Shown: positions 31,129-37,996 of the stretch, piece by piece
How positions within the stretch are numbered: the first letter of the stretch is position 1
Layout of the letters: every line of letters starts with the position of its first letter
Assembly (NCBI GenBank): GCA_016744315.1
Contig: JADGER010000006.1
Span: 1-37,996 of the forward strand
Direction: 5' to 3'
Origin: Sulfurovaceae bacterium
GTDB lineage: Bacteria; Campylobacterota; Campylobacteria; Campylobacterales; Sulfurovaceae
Length of the DNA stretch: 37,996 bases
Notes under the pieces: model-generated
The model's input: the letters and a program-made list of their open reading frames with translations, nothing else
The model's database searches: none
Told to the model about the DNA's origin: nothing
Position numbers and translations under genes: made by a program

Positions 31129-31737
31129 TTATGCCTCTTGTGGACGAAAATAACTCATAGTACTTCTACCAAATTTTTTGCGTTTGACAAGCTCTAATTT
31201 TCCTATTGTTTGTGGCATATCAAGCTGTGTCATATGTTCTACTATAACCATTTCACACATACTTGTATCAATAGCTTCCATAAGCTCTATAGTCTTATCA
31301 TAAACCTCATCCATACCATCACGAGTTGCAAAAGGTGGATCAAAATAAAAATAAGTTTTTTGAGTACTTCGTTTAAGAGACTCTAATACTATAGAAAACT
31401 TCTCAAAGCTATCACCAAAAAGTACATTACAATGCGTTGCTTTAAGCGTTTTTATATTCTGTTGCAAAGTCTTGTATGCTATTTTATTATATTCAATAAA
31501 ATAACACTCACTTGCACCACGACTTATAGCTTCTAACCCCACAGAACCACTTCCAGCAAATACTTCAACAAAGTTTTTGTCTATAATATCAAACTGCAAA
31601 GTGTTAAATAGTGACTCTTTAAGTATAGACTTAGAGCTTCGTGTAGTGCTAATATCAGGAATCTCTATAGTTCGACCCTTATATTTTCCACCAATTATTG
31701 TTGTTGTAAATAGTTTTATTTTATCATTTTTTTTCAT
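31129..31737 (-). CDS. rsmD: 16S rRNA (guanine-966-N2) methyltransferase
   Basis: A 202-residue RsmD. The N-terminus (TTTIIGGKYKGRTIEIPDISTTRSSKSILKESLFNTL) is typical, motif I is FVEVFAGSGSVGLEAISRGA, the catalytic motif is YFYFDPPFATRDGMD, and the end has MVIVEHMTQLDMP. It methylates G966 of 16S rRNA. It lies 12 bases after glgB and 3 before the permease gene, an operon without an obvious shared theme. Confidence 0.95.
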   Translation of the reverse strand: MKKNDKIKLFTTTIIGGKYKGRTIEIPDISTTRSSKSILKESLFNTLQFDIIDKNFVEVFAGSGSVGLEAISRGASECYFIEYNKIAYKTLQQNIKTLKATHCNVLFGDSFEKFSIVLESLKRSTQKTYFYFDPPFATRDGMDEVYDKTIELMEAIDTSMCEMVIVEHMTQLDMPQTIGKLELVKRKKFGRSTMSYFRPQEA

Positions 31738-31749
31738 AAAAGGATTTTA

Positions 31750-33678
31750 TCATATTAAGGCTTTAACCCTCAGATATATCACTCCTAGTGGTGGAAGTGT
31801 CAGTGATATTGAGTGTTCTTTATTATGCATAGCAATAGCTTCAGACTTAAGTACTCCACTATTACCTATATTCCAACCATGATAATACTCTGATTGAGAA
31901 TTAAATATCTCTTCATACTCTCCTTCATATGGCACACCTATACGATAAGAACTATGCGTTGCATCAGCAAAATTACAAATAATAATAATACTTTCACTAG
32001 GTGTATCACTCTTACGAATAAAACTTAGACAATTATGTGCATAATCTCCATCTTCTATCCACTCAAAGCCTTCTCTTTTTTCATCATATTGATGCAAGGC
32101 TCTCTCTTTGATATAAATAGCATTCAAATCTGAAAGCATTTTTTTGAGTTGAGAATGAAATGGATTATCTAACAGATGCCAATCAAGACCTTTTTCATAA
32201 TTCCACTCAGCATACTGTCCAAACTCTCCACCCATAAACAAGAGCTTTTTCCCTGGATGAGCCATCATATAGGCATACATAGCACGCAAGTTAGCAAACT
32301 TCTGCTCTTGTGAACCTGGCATTTTATTGATAAGAGAGCCTTTCATATGAACAACCTCATCATGGCTTAGAGGCAACATGAAATTCTCATCAAAGGCATA
32401 CCACATACTAAAAGTTATATGCTTATGGTGAAATGCTCTATAAATAGGGTCAAAACCATTATATTTAAGCGTATCATGCATCCAACCCATATTCCATTTA
32501 AATCCAAATCCTAAACCACCCAAATGTACAGGACCTGTAACCATAGGCCATGCTGTAGATTCTTCGGCTATCATCATAATATCAGGGAACTCTGCATAGA
32601 CAGAAGTATTCAGATGCTGAAGAAAATCCACGGCTTCTAGGTTTTCATTACCTCCATGCTTATTAGGAATCCATTCACCCTCTTCTCTTGCATAATCAAG
32701 ATGAAGCATAGAAGCCACAGCATCGACACGAATACCATCAATATGATACTTCTCTAGCCAAAACATTGCAGAAGAGATCAAAAAAGCTTTTACCTCGTTG
32801 CGTCCATAGTTAAAGATTATACTTCCCCACTCAGGGTGAAAACCTTGTTTTGGATCATCATGCTCATACAAGGCTGTTCCATCAAAGTTAATAAGCCCAT
32901 GCATATCTACAGCAAAATGAGAAGGAACCCAATCCATAATAACACCAATATCGTTTTGATGTAACAAGTCTATAAGGTACATCAAATCCTCAGGCTCTCC
33001 AAAGCGTGCAGTAGATGCAAAATATCCAACTACTTGATAACCCCAAGACCCACGGTATGGAAACTCTGTAAGAGGCATGAATTCTACATGCGTATAATTC
33101 ATCTCTTTAAGATATGGAACTAACTCATCTGCTACTTCTCGATAAGTTAGATAACGATTCTCTTCTTCTGTTTTGCGTTTCCAAGACCCCATATGCATTT
33201 CATAAATACTCACAGGTGCGTCATGGGCATTATTTTTATGGCGTTTTTCCATCCACTCACTATCTTCCCATTTATAAGTATCTAAACCCCAAATACGAGA
33301 TGCTGAATTAGATGGTTTTTCACTATAAAAAGCATAAGGATCACTCTTTTCATGCACTATGTCATGATGCTTTGAAACAATATGGTACTTATAAGTTACG
33401 CCTATTTCTATTCCTTCTATAAAACCTTCCCATATACCCGAATCATCTTCTCGCAATTGCAAAGGATGCATATCTATTGTATAGTCATTAAAATCCCCAC
33501 GCACACAAATAGTGTCTGCACTCGGTGCCCATACAGCAAAATAAACCCCTGCTACACCATCTACTGTCATAGGATGCGATCCCATTTTTTCATACAGCTT
33601 TGTATGATTTCCTTGTTTGAAAAGGTAAATATCTAAATCAGTGAAACGGGTGGTCTTATAGTGAATATTATATAACAT
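31750..33678 (-). CDS. glgB: 1,4-alpha-glucan branching enzyme
   Basis: A 642-residue GH13 enzyme. Residues ~30-110 form the N-terminal CBM48 domain (VYFAVWAPSADTICVRGDFNDY). The catalytic barrel has GVIMDWVPSHFAVD, the nucleophile in IDGIRVDAVASML (Asp319), the acid/base in MMIAEESTAWP (372-373) and LPLSHDEVVHMKGS (~436-446). The C-terminal beta domain ends in LPPLGVIYLRVK. It introduces alpha-1,6 branches in glycogen. The ATG has AAGGAG 8 bases upstream. It heads the reverse operon; no other glycogen genes are in the window. Confidence 0.96.
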   Translation of the reverse strand: MLYNIHYKTTRFTDLDIYLFKQGNHTKLYEKMGSHPMTVDGVAGVYFAVWAPSADTICVRGDFNDYTIDMHPLQLREDDSGIWEGFIEGIEIGVTYKYHIVSKHHDIVHEKSDPYAFYSEKPSNSASRIWGLDTYKWEDSEWMEKRHKNNAHDAPVSIYEMHMGSWKRKTEEENRYLTYREVADELVPYLKEMNYTHVEFMPLTEFPYRGSWGYQVVGYFASTARFGEPEDLMYLIDLLHQNDIGVIMDWVPSHFAVDMHGLINFDGTALYEHDDPKQGFHPEWGSIIFNYGRNEVKAFLISSAMFWLEKYHIDGIRVDAVASMLHLDYAREEGEWIPNKHGGNENLEAVDFLQHLNTSVYAEFPDIMMIAEESTAWPMVTGPVHLGGLGFGFKWNMGWMHDTLKYNGFDPIYRAFHHKHITFSMWYAFDENFMLPLSHDEVVHMKGSLINKMPGSQEQKFANLRAMYAYMMAHPGKKLLFMGGEFGQYAEWNYEKGLDWHLLDNPFHSQLKKMLSDLNAIYIKERALHQYDEKREGFEWIEDGDYAHNCLSFIRKSDTPSESIIIICNFADATHSSYRIGVPYEGEYEEIFNSQSEYYHGWNIGNSGVLKSEAIAMHNKEHSISLTLPPLGVIYLRVKALI

Positions 33679-33782
33679 AATTATACTCCTTATTTTTGGT
33701 AAACTCTTCTTTGGAATACTTAAAAAACAGTATTCTACGCTCTGTTTTTCATAACTTATCTTTACTTTATAGCGATTATAGC

Positions 33783-33788
33783 TATAAT
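33783..33788 (+). promoter_or_regulatory. -10 box TATAAT of the trxC-like gene
   Basis: GCTATAATAACC lies 21 bases before the preferred ATG at 33810, with AAGGA in between. This supports the shorter start, because the box lies within the track's extended ORF. Confidence 0.6.
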
Positions 33789-33809
33789 AACCAAAAAGGA
33801 AGTAGCCTT

Positions 33810-34235
33810 ATGAATATAAATGTAGTCTGTCCTCACTGTCTTAAAGTCAATCGTATACCCAAAAAAGAGAACTATACCAAAGCAAACTGTGGTGAGTGTA
33901 AACACTCTCTTCTTAATAATAAACCCCTAGAAGCTGATAGCAGTAGTTTAGAACTCTTTATACTCAATAGCGATATTCCTGTAGTTGTTGATTTTTGGGC
34001 TCCTTGGTGTGGACCATGTCTTTCTATGGCTCCTTCCTTTGAAGAAGCTTCAAAAGCAATGTCTTTGCAAGCTCAGTTTCTTAAAGTTGATACACAAGCA
34101 CAGCAACAACTAGGTGCAAAATATCAAATCCAAAGTATTCCCACGATGATTATCTTTAAAGATGGCAAAGAAAAAGATAGAGTCAGTGGTGCTTTGAGTA
34201 GTCAAAGAATTCAAAACTGGGTAAATCAGCAATGA
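33810..34235 (+). CDS. trxC: Thioredoxin 2 (zinc-ribbon thioredoxin)
   Basis: A 141-residue thioredoxin with an N-terminal zinc ribbon (CPHCLKVNRI..NCGEC; Cys7, 10, 27, 30) and the redox site VDFWAPWCGPC (Cys67, Cys70), followed by the cis-Pro loop QSIPTMIIFKDGK. This is the Trx2 layout; it reduces cytoplasmic disulfides, often in oxidative stress. The track's start at 33696 is rejected in favour of the ATG with AAGGA 10 bases upstream and a promoter box ahead of it. Its stop overlaps the next ATG by 4 bases. Confidence 0.92.
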   Translation: MNINVVCPHCLKVNRIPKKENYTKANCGECKHSLLNNKPLEADSSSLELFILNSDIPVVVDFWAPWCGPCLSMAPSFEEASKAMSLQAQFLKVDTQAQQQLGAKYQIQSIPTMIIFKDGKEKDRVSGALSSQRIQNWVNQQ

Positions 34236-34543
34236 GAAAAATAGTATATATTTTTACAATCATTGCCCTAGCCTCACTCTTTTCTTACGCTGATGCAACA
34301 AAAGGGCAAAGACTCTATAAACACAAACTTAGAAAAGGATGCCAATATTCAGGTCTAAAGTTTGCAAGAACTTATACACAATCCCAATGGAAAGAGTTAT
34401 ATGACAAAGGTCTCTTTCCAGAAAAAACAAAAGAGTTATGCCCCAAAATAGACCTAGAAAAAATGAACAAAAAATGGTGGAAAGATATTTATGATTTTAC
34501 TTATGAGTATGCAAAAGATAGTGGAAATGTTCCTAGCTGCTGA
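34232..34543 (+). CDS. Small secreted protein with three cysteines
   Basis: A 103-residue protein with a signal peptide ([20 protein letters not shown]) and a basic mature part ([38 protein letters not shown]) with Cys37, Cys70 and Cys103. The pattern recalls small periplasmic cytochrome-like proteins of Campylobacterota, but there is no CxxCH heme site, so I do not call it a cytochrome. It overlaps trxC by 4 bases. Trx2 is cytoplasmic, so a direct redox pairing with this exported protein is not obvious. Confidence 0.75.
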   Translation: MRKIVYIFTIIALASLFSYADATKGQRLYKHKLRKGCQYSGLKFARTYTQSQWKELYDKGLFPEKTKELCPKIDLEKMNKKWWKDIYDFTYEYAKDSGNVPSC

Positions 34544-34572
34544 GGTATTCTAATCTCTCAACCAAACTTAGA

Positions 34573-34578
34573 TATAAT
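34573..34578 (+). promoter_or_regulatory. -10 box TATAAT of the aspS-adk transcript
   Basis: AGATATAATCA lies 34 bases before the TTG start of aspS. Confidence 0.55.
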
Positions 34579-34611
34579 CACTCCAAAATTATAAATTATG
34601 AGGATAGCCAC

Positions 34612-36378
34612 TTGAGAACACATTATTGTGCCCAAATAAATGAAGAACATATAGACCAAGAGATTACTGTTAGTGGATGGGTTGCTAGCCGTCGTGACCA
34701 TGGGGGAGTTGTATTTATCGACCTCAGAGACAAAGATCAAGTTCTCCAACTTGTATGTGACCCAGAAGATAGTCCTTCCGCACATAAACTAGCTGAAGAG
34801 ATTAGAGATCAATTTGTATTGATAGTCACAGGGAAAGTTCGTGCTAGAGGAGAAGGATTAGAAAATCCTAATCTTAAAACAGGAAAAGTTGAAATCGTAG
34901 TAGATACAATGATTATCGAAAACCGTTCACTTCCTATGCCTTTTGATCTTGGTGATGAGAGAGTCAATGAAGAAATTAGACTCAAATATCGTTACCTAGA
35001 GATGCGTACACAAAAATCTTATGATATTTTTAAACTCCGTTCAAAAGTTACAATGGCAGCAAGAAATACACTTGATGAGCTAGGTTTTTTAGAAGTTGAA
35101 ACTCCTATTATCACAAAATCTACTCCTGAAGGTGCTAGAGATTATCTTGTGCCAAGTCGTGTACATGGTGGAGAATTTTATGCACTTCCACAATCACCAC
35201 AACTTTTTAAACAACTCTTAATGGTTGGTGGATTTGACCGTTATTTCCAAATTGCTAAATGTTTTAGAGATGAAGATTTGCGTGCAGATAGACAGCCTGA
35301 GTTTACACAAATAGATGTAGAAATGAGCTTTTGTGACCAAGAAGATGTTATCACTGTAGCAGAAAAACTTATTTATGATATATTTACACAAAATGGACAT
35401 ACTGTTCCTAGCCAATTTAACCGTATTACTCACTCTGAAGCAATGGAAAAATATGGTTCTGATAAGCCAGATATGCGTTATAACCTAGCAATGGTTGATG
35501 TTATTGATATTTTTGAACGATGTGATAATGAAATATTCTCAAATATTGCAAAAGCTCCAAAGAAAAACCGTATCAAAGCACTTAAAGTTCCAAAAGGTGA
35601 TGAGATATTCTCAAAACGACAGATGAAAGGTTTTGAAGATTATGTCAAAAAATTTGGTGCTGGTGGCTTAGGCTATTTCCAAATGAAAGAAGATGGACTC
35701 AAAGGACCTTTGACTAAATTCTTTACAGAAGAAGATATAGAGCTTCTTATCAAAAGATGTGAACTCCAAGTAGGAGATGCTGTATTCTTTGGTGCTGGTG
35801 ATAAAAAAATAGTTCTTGATTATATGGGTCGTTTCCGTATCTATCTCGCACAACTTATGGATATTATCCCAAAAGATGTATTTGAATTCTTATGGGTTAT
35901 GGATTTCCCTATGTTTGAGGTAGAAGAAGGAAAGGTTAAAGCCCTTCACCATCCATTTACTATGCCAAAAATGTCAGAAAAAGGTACACTTGATTATGAT
36001 GATATAGAAGAGATAGAATCTATTGCTTATGATATTGTCCTCAATGGTACAGAGCTAGGTGGTGGCTCTATTCGTATTCATAAAGAAGCTATCCAAGAAG
36101 AGATATTTAAACTCCTTGGCATAGAAGAAGAAGAAGCTCAAGATAAATTTGGATTCTTATTAGACGCACTCAAATTTGGCGCACCTCCACATGGTGGTTT
36201 TGCTATGGGTCTTGATAGAATGATTATGCTTATGGCAGGTACTGATAGTATCCGTGATGTTATAGCATTTCCAAAAACACAAAAAGCCCAATGTCTGCTT
36301 ACACAAGCACCAAGTCCTGTAGATGCACAACAACTCAAAGATTTAAGTCTCAGAGTTAGACAAACACCAACAGAATAG
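34612..36378 (+). CDS. aspS: Aspartyl-tRNA synthetase
   Basis: A 588-residue class II synthetase of bacterial type. It has the anticodon-binding OB fold ([24 protein letters not shown]), motif 2 in [24 protein letters not shown], the bacterial insertion domain in the middle, and motif 3 [16 protein letters not shown]. It starts with TTG: AGGATAG precedes it and the nearby ATG at 34598 runs into a stop after five codons. In relatives such as Helicobacter pylori the enzyme also charges tRNA-Asn, with later amidation; whether that holds here cannot be read from this window. Confidence 0.97.
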   Translation: MRTHYCAQINEEHIDQEITVSGWVASRRDHGGVVFIDLRDKDQVLQLVCDPEDSPSAHKLAEEIRDQFVLIVTGKVRARGEGLENPNLKTGKVEIVVDTMIIENRSLPMPFDLGDERVNEEIRLKYRYLEMRTQKSYDIFKLRSKVTMAARNTLDELGFLEVETPIITKSTPEGARDYLVPSRVHGGEFYALPQSPQLFKQLLMVGGFDRYFQIAKCFRDEDLRADRQPEFTQIDVEMSFCDQEDVITVAEKLIYDIFTQNGHTVPSQFNRITHSEAMEKYGSDKPDMRYNLAMVDVIDIFERCDNEIFSNIAKAPKKNRIKALKVPKGDEIFSKRQMKGFEDYVKKFGAGGLGYFQMKEDGLKGPLTKFFTEEDIELLIKRCELQVGDAVFFGAGDKKIVLDYMGRFRIYLAQLMDIIPKDVFEFLWVMDFPMFEVEEGKVKALHHPFTMPKMSEKGTLDYDDIEEIESIAYDIVLNGTELGGGSIRIHKEAIQEEIFKLLGIEEEEAQDKFGFLLDALKFGAPPHGGFAMGLDRMIMLMAGTDSIRDVIAFPKTQKAQCLLTQAPSPVDAQQLKDLSLRVRQTPTE

Positions 36379-36413
36379 TACCAATTACTCAACCAAACAA
36401 AAAGGAACATATA

Positions 36414-37007
36414 ATGAAAAAACTCTTTCTTATCATCGGAGCCCCTGGTTCTGGTAAAACAACTGACGCTAGTATTATTGCACAAAATCATAGTGATAGT
36501 ATAGTACACTACTCTACAGGTGATATGCTTCGTGAAGAAGTAGCAAGTGGTAGTGAACTTGGTAAAACAATAGATGGCTTTATAGCAAAAGGGGCGTTAG
36601 TTCCACTTAACATTATTATTGATACAATTATTTCTGCTATCAATAATGCACCTGTAGATGTTGTTTTGATTGATGGGTATCCAAGAAGTACAGAACAGAT
36701 GACAGCACTTGATGAAATTTTATCAAACCAAAGTGATATTGAACTTGTTTCGGTTATTGAAGTTCGAGTAAGTCAAGCTGTAGCACAAGAGCGTATTTTG
36801 GGTCGTGCTGCTGATGCAAAAGAGGGTGAAGAACGAAGTGATGATAGTATGGATGTATTCTTTGATAGAATGAAAATCTATACAGACCCACTAGAAGAAA
36901 TTCAAGCTTTCTATACACAAAAAGCTCTCCTAGAAGTTATTAGTGGTGAAAGAACTCTTGAAGAAGTTGTAGAAGATATGCAAGCATTTATCCAAAGCAA
37001 AATATAA
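36414..37007 (+). CDS. adk: Adenylate kinase
   Basis: A 197-residue kinase that interconverts ATP + AMP and 2 ADP. The P-loop is GAPGSGKTTDAS, AMP-binding parts are YSTGDMLREEVASGS and VLIDGYPRSTEQM, and the short LID region is GRAADAKEGEERSDD, without zinc-binding cysteines. It follows aspS by 35 bases with an AAAGGAA ribosome site, and a strong terminator follows. Confidence 0.96.
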   Translation: MKKLFLIIGAPGSGKTTDASIIAQNHSDSIVHYSTGDMLREEVASGSELGKTIDGFIAKGALVPLNIIIDTIISAINNAPVDVVLIDGYPRSTEQMTALDEILSNQSDIELVSVIEVRVSQAVAQERILGRAADAKEGEERSDDSMDVFFDRMKIYTDPLEEIQAFYTQKALLEVISGERTLEEVVEDMQAFIQSKI

Positions 37008-37022
37008 TACCTCTACTCTAGC

Positions 37023-37051
37023 AAAATCCTGAAGTACCTTCAGGATTTTTT
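37023..37051. terminator. Rho-independent terminator after adk
   Basis: AAAATCCTGAAG and CTTCAGGATTTT form a perfect 12-base-pair stem around TAC, with T-runs on the plus strand and, because the stem ends in A/T, a T-run on the minus strand too. It probably serves both adk and the convergent pta. Confidence 0.9.
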
Positions 37052-37996
37052 CTACTCTCCATTAAACTGTTGTGCTTGAATAGCAGTAATGGCTACCGTA
37101 TTAACTATATCATCTACCAAACACCCACGGCTTAAATCATTTATTGGACTATTGAGACCTTGGAGTATAGGTCCTATAGCTAAAGCTCCTGTAGAGCGTT
37201 GTACAGCTTTGTAGGTATTGTTTCCTGTGTTAAGGTCAGGGAATATAAGAATAGTAGCATCTCCCGCAATTTGACTATGAGGAAGCTTTTGTGCAGCTAC
37301 TTTGGTATCAATGGCCGCATCATATTGAATTGGTCCATCTATTAATAACTCTGAGTCTAAATCTCTGGCTATTTGTGTTGCTTCGCGTACTTTTTGTACA
37401 TCTGGTCCTGTTCCTGATTCCCCTGTAGAATAGGAGAGCATAGCAATGCGTGGAGTAATATCAAAACTCTTGGCAGTCTCAGCCGAAGAGAGAGCAATAT
37501 GAGCTAACTCTCGTGCATTAGGATCTTGATTGATAGCACAATCTGCATAAATCAAAACCTTTGTATCCAAACACATAAAAAAGAGACTAGAAACAAGTTT
37601 GGTATTAGGCGTTGTTTTGATAATCTCAAAGGCTGGTCTTACAGTATCTGCTGTGGTATGATTTGCACCTGAAACCATTCCATCAGCCATTCCTTTATAA
37701 ACCATCATTGTAGCAAAATAATTTACAAGCTCCATAGACTCCAAAGCCATCTCTTTGTTAATTCCTTTATGTTTTCGCATCTCATAAAAAATATTAGAAA
37801 ACTGCTCCAACAATACAGGATCCTTAGGGTTAATAATAGAAGCATCAGAAACATTAAGTCCTAATTGCCGTGCTTGATGCTCTATAACTACTCTATCTCC
37901 AAGCAAAATTATATCTACAACATCCCTACGAATTAATATATCTACAGCTCGTAAAATTCTCTCATCATTACTTTCTGGAAGTATTATTCTTTGGCG
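37052..37996 (-). CDS. pta: Phosphate acetyltransferase, 5' end outside window
   Basis: The frame is open to the right edge; the track's start at 37906 is an internal TTG. Beyond it the frame reads RIILPESNDERILRAVDILIRRDVVDIIL, the usual start of the PTA_PTB catalytic domain, and it continues through GMADGMVSGANHTTADTVRPA, MLSYSTGESGTGPDVQKVREA and ILIFPDLNTGNNTYKAVQRSTGALAIGPILQGL. So 314 C-terminal residues are present. It converts acetyl-CoA and phosphate to acetyl phosphate. Whether an N-terminal regulatory domain (as in long Pta proteins) exists is not visible; ackA, its common partner, is not in the window. Confidence 0.95.
   Translation of the reverse strand, partial: RQRIILPESNDERILRAVDILIRRDVVDIILLGDRVVIEHQARQLGLNVSDASIINPKDPVLLEQFSNIFYEMRKHKGINKEMALESMELVNYFATMMVYKGMADGMVSGANHTTADTVRPAFEIIKTTPNTKLVSSLFFMCLDTKVLIYADCAINQDPNARELAHIALSSAETAKSFDITPRIAMLSYSTGESGTGPDVQKVREATQIARDLDSELLIDGPIQYDAAIDTKVAAQKLPHSQIAGDATILIFPDLNTGNNTYKAVQRSTGALAIGPILQGLNSPINDLSRGCLVDDIVNTVAITAIQAQQFNGE

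Noticed and set aside
33696-33809. N-terminal extension of the trxC-like ORF
   Set aside because: A TATAAT box and ribosome site lie within it, and the zinc-ribbon start at 33810 matches the family.
34232-34543. Small secreted protein as a c-type cytochrome
   Set aside because: There is no CxxCH heme-binding motif; only scattered cysteines.

Overview
The window looks like a chromosomal segment of an AT-rich member of the Campylobacterota, probably Sulfurovum/Sulfurimonas-like. This rests on the rpsF-ssb-rpsR block next to holA, the AHQWRQPL-type histidine kinase, the aspS-adk block, strong TATAAT -10 boxes with little visible -35 signal, and low GC. Placement is by gene style, not by alignment.

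Left third (1-10100): an accessory island that I read as a candidate regulated cell-death or immunity locus. A forward operon encodes the C-terminal end of a CHAT (caspase-like) protease, a protein of unknown type, a SesB-like alpha/beta hydrolase, an NB-ARC/TPR (NLR-like) ATPase and a long TPR protein that stops where a CHAT domain would normally begin. A second unit follows: a reverse-strand trypsin-fold/multi-membrane protein with a degenerate catalytic triad, divergent from a second SesB-like hydrolase. Five of these proteins carry versions of one low-complexity motif, GSGDxITGDKxxHNN, in three cases followed by an SxSIGGSNSG-like segment. It lies at the C-terminus of the hydrolases and at the N-terminus of the NLR and the trypsin-like protein. 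That layout matches amyloid-signalling NLR/effector pairs (fungal PP/HRAM; bacterial BASS), so shared-motif signalling between sensor and effectors is the main hypothesis.

10100-14100: a reverse-strand SAM methyltransferase, then a secreted YkuD L,D-transpeptidase, a fused DctQM TRAP permease without a visible binding protein, and a membrane-anchored thioredoxin-fold protein. 14100-21460: a tightly overlapped surface polysaccharide operon (flippase, GT4, polymerase/ligase, LicD, GT2, Wzz/BY-kinase-like) whose terminal kinase has a damaged P-loop and no tyrosine tail.

21480-28530: core replication and ribosomal genes (holA, rpsF, ssb, rpsR), a reverse-strand CBS-domain histidine kinase with its response regulator, and a four-gene DUF4178/DUF350 membrane module. 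28600-38000: a short NuoG-like iron-sulfur protein; a reverse operon glgB-rsmD-oppC-like permease-small membrane protein; then trxC-like, a small secreted protein, aspS, adk, and the 3' part of pta running off the right edge.

I saw no tRNA, rRNA, CRISPR array, insertion sequence or attachment site. No gene-free stretch exceeds 300 bases. All functional names come from motifs read by eye.
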